In this document: positions 24,921 to 31,774 of the stretch, piece after piece
Numbering within the stretch: position 1 is the stretch's first letter
Layout of the letters: the number at the start of each line of letters is the position of its first letter
Assembly (NCBI GenBank): GCA_016928395.1
Contig: JAFGKV010000050.1
Coordinates: 1 to 36,504 of the forward strand
Direction of reading: 5' to 3'
Source: Candidatus Fermentibacterota bacterium
GTDB lineage: Bacteria; JAFGKV01
Length of the DNA: 36,504 nucleotides
Position numbers and translations under genes: made by a program
The notes under the pieces: model-generated
Databases searched by the model: none
Seen by the model: the letters and a program-made list of their open reading frames with translations, nothing else
Told to the model about the DNA's origin: nothing

Positions 24921-27004
24921 GGCGAGCGGCCCCGGACAGGATGTGATGCCAGCAGCGAATCGGCTTCGGCATGTCGGCCCAAGCGGCGGAGGCAGAGAGC
25001 CATGTTGGCTGCCACGAGAGGGCGCATCGAAGGGTCACCTCGCGTCATGGCTTGGGCGAATCTGGTGAGAGCCTGGTCAAAGGCGCCTGTCAACATGAGG
25101 GAAACTCCTCGAAGGTTCAGGATTTCGGTGCTGGACTGGCCCTTGTGAGACGCAAGTATACGCAGAGCTCGGCCGGGGTCACCATCGGCGAGGGCGCGCC
25201 GGGTCGCATGAGCTGTCAGCGAGACACTGGAGGGGAACGAGGTGGCCAACGACTCCGATAGCGCAGTGACGGTAGGGCAGGGGCCTCGGAGGCTCTCCAC
25301 GGCTGAGGCCAACAGCTCAGCACTCACCACCGGCAAGGGGCCGCAACGGATGAACGATCGAGCGCCCCGGCCCAGATCCTCGCAACGGCCCATCTTCGCC
25401 AAGGAGACAACCAGCGAGTACCAGATGGCCCGATTGCCCGAATCGGTCTGGAGTGCCCACGCGAAGCGCTGCACGGCACTCTGGTGCTGTGAGACTGCCG
25501 CCAAGAGCTGAGCGCCTTGCGCCATGCGGAGTGCTCGATGACGGCCTCCCTGGGAGCCCGGACGCCCGTGGTCGGCCCACCGCGCCAGAGCGGCTCGATC
25601 CTCGTCGTGGTCATACGAGCCCTGAAAGGACAGCCACCCTTCAGGAATCAGGAGGCCTCGCGTTTCATCCGGCAGCTGCGAGAAGGTGAATACGGGCTGC
25701 AGGCCGGCGGCCTCCGCGGCGCGGGAGATCGAAGCATAGGGAGGATCCGGCTGGGCCGGTAGAGCCGCAGAAAGCCTCGGATCCAAGGTTGAACGGTACC
25801 ATGCTAATCCCAGATACGGCGTGTATACCACGCGAGGTCGGGTGTGCTGAGACCACGCATGGTGCAGCATGAGGAAGAGGTCGGTGCTGCTGTCGGTGAA
25901 CAAGACCCGACCCTCCAACTGAGAGGCCAACGCATCCCTGTAGTCACACGCCGACAGGTCGGTGGAACGGTCAAGCCGAGGGAGAAGCGGAGCCACGAGC
26001 AGCGCAGTCCCCGAACAGATGGCGATGGCGGCAGCCATCCTGGGGAACCTTAGCACACCGACCGCTAGGATTGCCGAGCCTATTATCAAGGGGCACAGGG
26101 GCAGCAGATAGCCGATGACATCGGGCCCCCCGCCTGTGGTTACCGCCACGGCAGCCAGAAGACCACCCGATAGCACCACCAACGGCATGCGGCGAATCAG
26201 TACCGGCAGTGCCAGGGCGGAAAGTCCCAGCGTGACCGGTGGCAGGGATGCGTTGAGGAAACCCTTGAGGGTGCCGAACGTCCCGGCCAGGGACCCACCG
26301 GCCAGCAGGCGCCCCGAAAGCGCGTCGGAGCGGAATTCCTGGAGCGTCACGATCCACAGGAATCCTCGGATCGTCCGGCTGCTGCCCCAGTCAATGCAGG
26401 GAGCGTCGAGAGATCTCAGTGGCAGTATCGCAAAGATCGATAGTGCCAGCGCGGTACCCGCCGCCAGAGGCTTGAGACGCGCACGCACAAGAGGGAACAG
26501 CACCGGGGCGAATGCGACGGCGGATGGGTGATTCCCCAGCGCAAGCCCGAACACATAGCCTGCCCCAAGCGCTGCCCTGGGTGAGGACATCGCGGTGGCA
26601 AGCGCGATGAGAATCATGGTCAGCAGGACCTGTAGCGTATAGACCTCGCCGTGGGTTCCCTGCATCCATACCACCGGCGAGGCGCCGAGTGCGAATCCTC
26701 CGGCCAGACCCAGTGCTACGCCTGCTCGGGCGGCCAGGATCCCCGCTAGCACTGCCGCGGCACTCGCGCCGCTCACTGCGGCGACCCACGAAGCCGCCCG
26801 TGCCCCCGAGACACCGGAGAGGACCTTCACCGCGCGACTCAGCAGGACGAAGAGCGGGAAGCCGGGTGAGTGAGGAATTCCGTGGCACTCCGCCGCCAGG
26901 GCCAACTCGGGCGTGTCATCCCACCCCACATCAGGGAGCATCGTGGCCGCGTAGGCCGTCAGGACCAGGATGCCTGCTGCCAGCGCGGTCAGGATCGGTT
27001 TCAC
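24917..27004 (-). CDS. DUF2723 GT-C-like membrane glycosyltransferase with TPR tail
   Basis: The 695-residue protein starts at GTG 27004, overlapping the previous stop (GTGA). The N-terminal 380 residues are a polytopic membrane domain of the DUF2723 family, related to protein O-mannosyltransferase and ArnT-type GT-C enzymes. The first periplasmic loop has the expected acidic and glycine motifs: LPDVGWDDTPELALAA and HGIPHSPGFPLF. These enzymes take sugars from polyprenyl-phosphate donors on the periplasmic side. The soluble C-terminal half, about residues 490-695, is alpha-helical with TPR-like units (ILNLRGVSLMLTGAFDQALT, AANMALCLRRLGRHAEAD). The gene context (ArnC-like and ArnD-like partners) suits a polyprenyl-phosphate-sugar acceptor reaction. 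Confidence 0.9.
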   Translation of the reverse strand: MKPILTALAAGILVLTAYAATMLPDVGWDDTPELALAAECHGIPHSPGFPLFVLLSRAVKVLSGVSGARAASWVAAVSGASAAAVLAGILAARAGVALGLAGGFALGASPVVWMQGTHGEVYTLQVLLTMILIALATAMSSPRAALGAGYVFGLALGNHPSAVAFAPVLFPLVRARLKPLAAGTALALSIFAILPLRSLDAPCIDWGSSRTIRGFLWIVTLQEFRSDALSGRLLAGGSLAGTFGTLKGFLNASLPPVTLGLSALALPVLIRRMPLVVLSGGLLAAVAVTTGGGPDVIGYLLPLCPLIIGSAILAVGVLRFPRMAAAIAICSGTALLVAPLLPRLDRSTDLSACDYRDALASQLEGRVLFTDSSTDLFLMLHHAWSQHTRPRVVYTPYLGLAWYRSTLDPRLSAALPAQPDPPYASISRAAEAAGLQPVFTFSQLPDETRGLLIPEGWLSFQGSYDHDEDRAALARWADHGRPGSQGGRHRALRMAQGAQLLAAVSQHQSAVQRFAWALQTDSGNRAIWYSLVVSLAKMGRCEDLGRGARSFIRCGPLPVVSAELLASAVESLRGPCPTVTALSESLATSFPSSVSLTAHATRRALADGDPGRALRILASHKGQSSTEILNLRGVSLMLTGAFDQALTRFAQAMTRGDPSMRPLVAANMALCLRRLGRHAEADSLLASHPVRGRSP

Positions 27005-28395
27005 GGCATTCTCAAGAGAGTCTTGAGCAGAAACCATGCGGCATTGGCATTGAGTGCCCGCTGGGTGAAGGTCTTGTGCCGGGTGAGAGAGCTCAGGGCC
27101 TTCGGTCTCCGGTAGAACGCCAGGACCGCGGATCGTCGTGCGCGCCACACATCGCGGGGCGGCAGTCCCTCACTACGGTGAACCGGGGGTGTGTGAATGC
27201 CCCAGTCCGACCATCGGGGGGAGAGAATCGCCTTGCGTGCGATCAGCTCATCGTAGAGCCTCGTGCCCGGATAGGGCTTGAATATTTCAAACTTGGCGAC
27301 ATCGAGACCCAAGGATCTGGAGAAGTGAGCCGTCTGTACCAGAGTGTTAGCCGATTCGCCCGGTAGACCAAGCATGAAGAACCCCCACACGGTCATGCCC
27401 AAGCGATGGGCGGCATCAATTACCGGGGTCGCGCGGTCGAGGCTCTGATGCTTGCCCGCCCGAACCGCGACGGCATCGTTGGAGGTTTCAATGCCCATGC
27501 CGAAGCTATGGACCCCCATGGTCCGCATCGCGGACAGCAGGCCATCATCCAGCATGTCGCACCGGAGACCATTACCGAAGGCATAGGGTATGCGGGGGCC
27601 TCGACTTGCGAAGGCTTCCATGATTGCCATGGCGCGGTCTCGATCCGCGGTGAAGCAATCATCCATGATATGGATCTCCCGGGCCCCGATGGTTTGACGA
27701 ACATGCCAGGCATGCTCCACCGCCCGTTCCGGCGTCAGATATCGTACCTTTGCACCGAAGAGGCTGGTTGACTGACAGAAGCCGCAGCGCCCCGGGCATC
27801 CTCGGCTAAGCATGATCGTACCGACAGGAAGTGCCCGGGCATCCGGGGGGCGATAGCCGGACGGCCTTCTGACCAGGTGCCATGCCGGTAAGGGGAGATC
27901 ATTCAACTCCCCCTCAGTGAGCAGGGTGCGGGGCACGGCTGGTTCGTCAGGCCGCACCACGCCCGATACTGAAAGGTCTGGCTCTTGCCTCACCAGGAGA
28001 GCGCAGTACTCGGTGATCGCGTTCTCAGCTTCACCCTGGAACACGGCATCGAAGCAGCCAGTAGCCAGCACCTCACCCGGGAGGGCACTGGCGTGGGGTC
28101 CGCCGATGAGCACCGGGCACCCAACAGCGGATCTCATCCGCGCAGCCCATCTCCGCGCAGCAGGAAATGCCGGCGTCGTAGCGGTGAATCCCACGATGTC
28201 GGGCTGCCACCGGCGGGCCCACACCCTCACGCCATGACTATCTGCCCCCTCCCCATCAGCATCCACCACCCGGACACTGTGGCCCTCGGACTCCAGGCAC
28301 GCCGCGATCTGAAGCAACCCCATCGGCGGGTACACCGGTCTCATCGGGCTGCCATAGGCCGCCCATTGCGGAGGCGCGATAAGCAGGACCTTCAT
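27001..28395 (-). CDS. B12-binding-domain radical SAM protein
   Basis: The 464-residue protein has an N-terminal B12-binding-like Rossmann domain (about 1-150; KVLLIAPPQ, FTATTPAFPAARRWA, LIGGPHASALPGEV). A radical SAM domain follows, with Cys200, Cys204 and Cys207 in SRGCPGRCGFCQS. Further marks are IMDDCFTADRDRA, FGNGLRCDMLDDGLL, SFGMGIETSND and GFFMLGLPGESANT. The classical DxHxxG cobalamin motif is not visible, as in many members of this class. The family catalyses methylations and other difficult reactions on sugars and lipids. Its ATG (ATGA) overlaps the deacetylase stop, and its stop overlaps the DUF2723 start. The substrate is not predictable. Confidence 0.93.
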   Translation of the reverse strand: MKVLLIAPPQWAAYGSPMRPVYPPMGLLQIAACLESEGHSVRVVDADGEGADSHGVRVWARRWQPDIVGFTATTPAFPAARRWAARMRSAVGCPVLIGGPHASALPGEVLATGCFDAVFQGEAENAITEYCALLVRQEPDLSVSGVVRPDEPAVPRTLLTEGELNDLPLPAWHLVRRPSGYRPPDARALPVGTIMLSRGCPGRCGFCQSTSLFGAKVRYLTPERAVEHAWHVRQTIGAREIHIMDDCFTADRDRAMAIMEAFASRGPRIPYAFGNGLRCDMLDDGLLSAMRTMGVHSFGMGIETSNDAVAVRAGKHQSLDRATPVIDAAHRLGMTVWGFFMLGLPGESANTLVQTAHFSRSLGLDVAKFEIFKPYPGTRLYDELIARKAILSPRWSDWGIHTPPVHRSEGLPPRDVWRARRSAVLAFYRRPKALSSLTRHKTFTQRALNANAAWFLLKTLLRMP

Positions 28396-29264
28396 GCGAC
28401 ACCTTGTGATGCGACCGTGTCGAAGCGGCCGGCGAGAGGGATCTGCACGACTGGGCAGACCGGGAGGCTCGCCTGAAGAGCCATGGCATCGCTCAGGGTT
28501 CCAACCCTGGCGACGGCTTGTACGATGTCAAGAAGCCGGGACAGAAGATCGGGGAAACGCAGGCCCTCGACCTCTGCGTGGGCACAGTAGCACGAGTACT
28601 CCCGGCAGGTCACCTCGCGTGCCACTCGGTTGGTGAGGATCTTCAACGATTGACCGGCGCGCACCGTCTCTTCGGCGGTGGGCAAGGTGACGGGCAGTTG
28701 AGGAGTGTGCATGCCGTCTGGCAGAAAGGGCGTGGAGCCTCGACAATCTGATGCATAGAGAAACCCCGCCTTGTCCACGGCTGCAAGGGTCTCTGGGGTC
28801 ACGATCCATCCGGGTGCGGCGAATGCCTTGGCCCGCTCTCCCAAAGCGGCGGCGAACGCGGCTTGGCCTCGGCGCACTTCCAGGTCTACTCGTTCCAGAG
28901 GCCATGCCCGGCAGCGGTGAATCCACAGCCAGTGATCATGCCCGTGCAGTGCCAGCTCATGCCCGAAGACCATGGGCCGCGCCACCCGCGCCGCAGCCGC
29001 CATGGAGCGGACGGGCACCGCGATACCCGCCATGAACGCGCTGACAATGCTGGCGCCGGCGGGTCGAAGCCGGAGCATCTGGCGTAGCCGATGGGGCTTT
29101 CCGATGATGCGTGCCAAAGCTAAGCCGGATCGATCCGGACCCATGGGCATCATCACCGTTGCCCGCACACCCCGCGATGCAAGAATGCGAAGCATGCTCG
29201 GGAGTCCAAGCATGAGACCGGTTGCCGTTTCCACGTCGATGCGCAGGGCGAAGTATGGTATCAC
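28392..29264 (-). CDS. ArnD-like polysaccharide deacetylase / deformylase
   Basis: The 290-residue protein belongs to the NodB/polysaccharide-deacetylase superfamily and looks most like ArnD, which removes the formyl group from undecaprenyl-phosphate 4-formamido-arabinose. Evidence is YFALRIDVETATGLMLGLPS at the start, VMMPMGPDRSGLALAR and VFGHELALHGHDHWLW (His107 and His111 as the metal pair). The first motif reads IDVE where ArnD reads IDVD, so a metal ligand is Glu12 rather than Asp. The start is GTG 29264, overlapping the methyltransferase stop (GTGA). It follows the ArnC-like GT2 and methyltransferase. Confidence 0.9.
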   Translation of the reverse strand: MIPYFALRIDVETATGLMLGLPSMLRILASRGVRATVMMPMGPDRSGLALARIIGKPHRLRQMLRLRPAGASIVSAFMAGIAVPVRSMAAAARVARPMVFGHELALHGHDHWLWIHRCRAWPLERVDLEVRRGQAAFAAALGERAKAFAAPGWIVTPETLAAVDKAGFLYASDCRGSTPFLPDGMHTPQLPVTLPTAEETVRAGQSLKILTNRVAREVTCREYSCYCAHAEVEGLRFPDLLSRLLDIVQAVARVGTLSDAMALQASLPVCPVVQIPLAGRFDTVASQGVA

Positions 29265-29974
29265 TTCTGGAACCACCCGGCAGCGTACCATGCCCGGTGC
29301 CGGAGTGCAGGCACAGTGCCCATCAGTCTGGCGTCAAGATTCTGCAGCCATCGAACGGCAGGCGTCATCCGCCGCGAGAGGAGCACGACAAGAGGTGAGA
29401 GTAGGAAGAACCACGCCATCTCTTTTCGCATGAAGCCGCTTCCCAACGAATCCAGCTCTCGCGCGCTCAGGAAGCGAGGCCGCACATGCCGCCCCGGAAG
29501 CGCCCGCCTGGCCAAGGAGACCAGCGGGTGCCCGGCCAGTGGTTCCACCACGGCGAACACGCCTCCGGGCATGAGGACCCGATACACCTCCTCAACCACC
29601 GTGCGGGGCTCCACATGCATCAGCATTGTCTGTTCCCAGACTGCGGCCATCATACCGGTGCGGAGCGGAAGAACCTGCGCATCGGCCAGGACAAGCTGCA
29701 GGGTAGCCGGCCGACAGTTCACGATGTCCATGGCGTACGCCGCCGGATTCTGTTCGTCGGCACAGGTCGATTCCATGCCGCTGCCAAGCTCCAGAATCGA
29801 ACCCGGCGGTGCGCGACGGAGCCCGTCAAAGGCCCAGGACCTACATGGCCGAAGAAACCACTGATACCCGTAGGCCCTTCGTCCCGCCGCAGAATCGCCC
29901 CAGTACTCCCGAAAGAACTGGCGCTCCAGGGGTCTGACCCCTGACGATGTTGCCTCTGACAGTCCGCTGCTCAT
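29261..29974 (-). CDS. SAM-dependent methyltransferase (class I)
   Basis: The 237-residue protein has the class I fold: motif I GSILELGSGMESTC (about 58-71), an acidic AMDIVNC strand, LVLADAQVLPLRTGMMAAVW and a VVEEVYRVLMPGGVFAVVEPL motif typical of Methyltransf_11. The stretch around 170-210 (EMAWFFLLSPLVVLLSRRM) is hydrophobic and may touch the membrane. ATG 29974 overlaps the GT2 stop (ATGA). It probably methylates a sugar or lipid intermediate of the locus; that is inferred from neighbours. Confidence 0.88.
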   Translation of the reverse strand: MSSGLSEATSSGVRPLERQFFREYWGDSAAGRRAYGYQWFLRPCRSWAFDGLRRAPPGSILELGSGMESTCADEQNPAAYAMDIVNCRPATLQLVLADAQVLPLRTGMMAAVWEQTMLMHVEPRTVVEEVYRVLMPGGVFAVVEPLAGHPLVSLARRALPGRHVRPRFLSARELDSLGSGFMRKEMAWFFLLSPLVVLLSRRMTPAVRWLQNLDARLMGTVPALRHRAWYAAGWFQK

Positions 29975-30717
29975 CGCCGGTCCTGCTGCGCCAAGAGAGG
30001 CGTAGAACGAAGCCTGACCCGGGCGCACAGGGTCAGCATGTCCAGCCCGACCCGCCCTATCCTGCCGGGTGAATAGCGCGATGCCCGACATGAGCCACCG
30101 CCGCATACGGGCACCTCCACAGGGTTCCTCGCCGACAGAAGACCGAGCCCTGGCAGACACGGGCCGAGTTCGCTCAAGTGGACACAGCGAGCGGCTGTTT
30201 CGTGGGCATAGAGTCTGAACATAGAGCCATGGTCTCGGATTGGGCTCGGGCGCAGCAGGTTGCAGCACATCCGCAAGACCAGCGACACCGCTAACCGGGT
30301 CACGGAGCGTCGGCGTCCCATGCGGTATCCCACGACAAGGTCAGCATGTCCAATCAGGGGAATCAGGAGGGCCAGTTGGTCGGGCGGGGGATCCATGTCG
30401 GCATCCATGGTGGCTACCATCGCAATGTCCGGCATCCGCAACGCGTGGGCCATTCCCCGCAGCACGGCGCGGTGTTGCCCTGATGGTAAGGGGCATCTGA
30501 CATGCGCAAACAGTCTCGTATCCAGCCCAGACAGGAGTATCGGAGTGGCATCGGAGGAGGCGTCGTCCGCGAACACGATACGAACCGGCCGGTCAGAGGC
30601 AGCGGTGAAGGCGCGCAGACTCGCCGCCAGGTCCGGCAACACGGCCTCCTCATTGCGAACGGGTATCACGACGGCAAGGGCACCACGCCCGCGTGCTTCG
30701 TCAGGAAGAGCAGTCAA
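29971..30717 (-). CDS. ArnC-like family 2 glycosyltransferase (undecaprenyl-phosphate type)
   Basis: The 248-residue protein carries the GT2 fold: LAVVIPVRNEEAVLPDLAAS, FADDASSDATPILL, a DxD region MDADMDPPPDQL (104-115) and the ArnC/DPM-type SPIRDHGSMFRLY (158-170). It ends in SRYSPGRIGRVGLDMLTL, the segment that precedes the membrane helices in ArnC, but the two helices themselves are missing. I chose TTG 30717 with GAAGG 9 bases upstream, because the longer frame to GTG 30798 would place the start inside a strong hairpin (30786-30818). It heads the glycan operon; the start is uncertain. Confidence 0.85.
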   Translation of the reverse strand: MTALPDEARGRGALAVVIPVRNEEAVLPDLAASLRAFTAASDRPVRIVFADDASSDATPILLSGLDTRLFAHVRCPLPSGQHRAVLRGMAHALRMPDIAMVATMDADMDPPPDQLALLIPLIGHADLVVGYRMGRRRSVTRLAVSLVLRMCCNLLRPSPIRDHGSMFRLYAHETAARCVHLSELGPCLPGLGLLSARNPVEVPVCGGGSCRASRYSPGRIGRVGLDMLTLCARVRLRSTPLLAQQDRR

Positions 30718-30785
30718 GGAACGTGACCTTCGCCCAGCGACCGGGTGAAAACAGGGCTTCCTGGCGGATCTGCGATGCCACAATG

Positions 30786-30818
30786 CCGCCCGCCCCACCT
30801 GAGACGGGGGGCGGGCGG
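30786..30818 (-). terminator. Strong 11-bp GC hairpin between the PorV-family gene and the glycan locus
   Basis: CCGCCCGCCCC (30786-30796) and GGGGCGGGCGG (30808-30818) are perfect inverted complements around an 11-base loop. On the minus strand it begins 22 bases after the PorV-family stop at 30840. No T-run follows, so it is not a classical intrinsic terminator, but its stability and position suggest transcription attenuation or RNA protection at the boundary. Confidence 0.5.
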
Positions 30819-30839
30819 AGGAGGGGCCGGGACGCGTCG

Positions 30840-31760
30840 CTAAAAGCCTATGCCTAAGGAGAGGCGGTGCGTGTCCTGAAGCTTTGCGTACGGTACGTAG
30901 GCGTAGTCAATGGCCGCTGCCATCGAACCCAGAGAGGTCCTTAGCCCACCACCAAAGCTCAGGTCCTCGTCATCGTAGCGGATCTTATAGCCCGTGCGCA
31001 ATGCCACCATTTCCGAGTACCAGTACTCCATGCCCATGGTGTACCTTTCCTGGTTGTCGCTGGGATGGCTACCGGCAAAGGCGACAGTCAGACGGTGAGG
31101 CCCGCTATGCAGCGGGTCTATGGCGAACCCCAGATTGAAGTTGATGGGGAGGGGAAAACTCTCAGTGATGAAGGTCAGGTCCGGCCCGAAGTTCGTGACC
31201 GCCATCGCGATTCTCAGCGACTTGAAGCCTGTCTCATAGTTCGTACCGACATCCGCGGACCATCCGGTGGCATCCACATCGTGGGCATACAGCTGAATGT
31301 ATTTCGCCGTGATGCCAAAACTGAATTTGTCCGTGAGAAAGCGCGAATAGGAAAGGCCCACGGCCATATTGTGGGTGCTGAAGGTTTGCCCCGTTCCATT
31401 GGGGTAGAACGGCGTGGTGACCTCCATGTCGTCCATGTGAAGCAGGGTCGCCGACACCCCAACTACTCCGGCGTCTCCGGGCACAGGCATGGCGAATGCG
31501 AGGAATTCACACTTGATGTCCGCAGGCCACTCCGTATGGCTCAACAGGAGTTGCCGTTGGTCCACCAGGCTCAAAGCGCCCGGATTGTAGTAGATGGCCG
31601 CCGCATCGTCCGCCACGGCCAGGAATGCCTCCCCCATACCCACGGCCCGAGGCGAGACACCGATCTGAAGGAAATTGGCCCCAGTAGTTCCAACCTTTAC
31701 CTGGGCGCTGAGAGTCCCCGGTATGACGAGCAGGGCGGCCAGGATGGCGATCTTCTTCAT
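30840..31760 (-). CDS. PorV/PorQ-family outer-membrane barrel protein
   Basis: The 306-residue protein belongs to the PorV/PorQ (UPF0164) family, outer-membrane barrels of which PorV is the shuttle component of the type IX secretion system. A signal peptide (about 1-19, cleaved after SA) is followed by the hallmark FLQIGVSPRAVGMGEAFLAV and ADDAAAIYYNPGALS. Alternating barrel strands end at a C-terminal phenylalanine (LSLGIGF). ATG 31760 has GGGAGG 6 bases upstream. It is the third gene of the receptor/secreted-protein cassette. Family is firm; participation in type IX secretion is inference because no other Por component is seen here. Confidence 0.93.
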   Translation of the reverse strand: MKKIAILAALLVIPGTLSAQVKVGTTGANFLQIGVSPRAVGMGEAFLAVADDAAAIYYNPGALSLVDQRQLLLSHTEWPADIKCEFLAFAMPVPGDAGVVGVSATLLHMDDMEVTTPFYPNGTGQTFSTHNMAVGLSYSRFLTDKFSFGITAKYIQLYAHDVDATGWSADVGTNYETGFKSLRIAMAVTNFGPDLTFITESFPLPINFNLGFAIDPLHSGPHRLTVAFAGSHPSDNQERYTMGMEYWYSEMVALRTGYKIRYDDEDLSFGGGLRTSLGSMAAAIDYAYVPYAKLQDTHRLSLGIGF

Positions 31761-31774
31761 TGCAGTCCTCCCGG

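Noticed and set aside
30718-30798. Upstream extension of the ArnC-like GT2
   Set aside because: The GTG at 30798 lies inside a strong hairpin and the added residues are basic and unlike the family.
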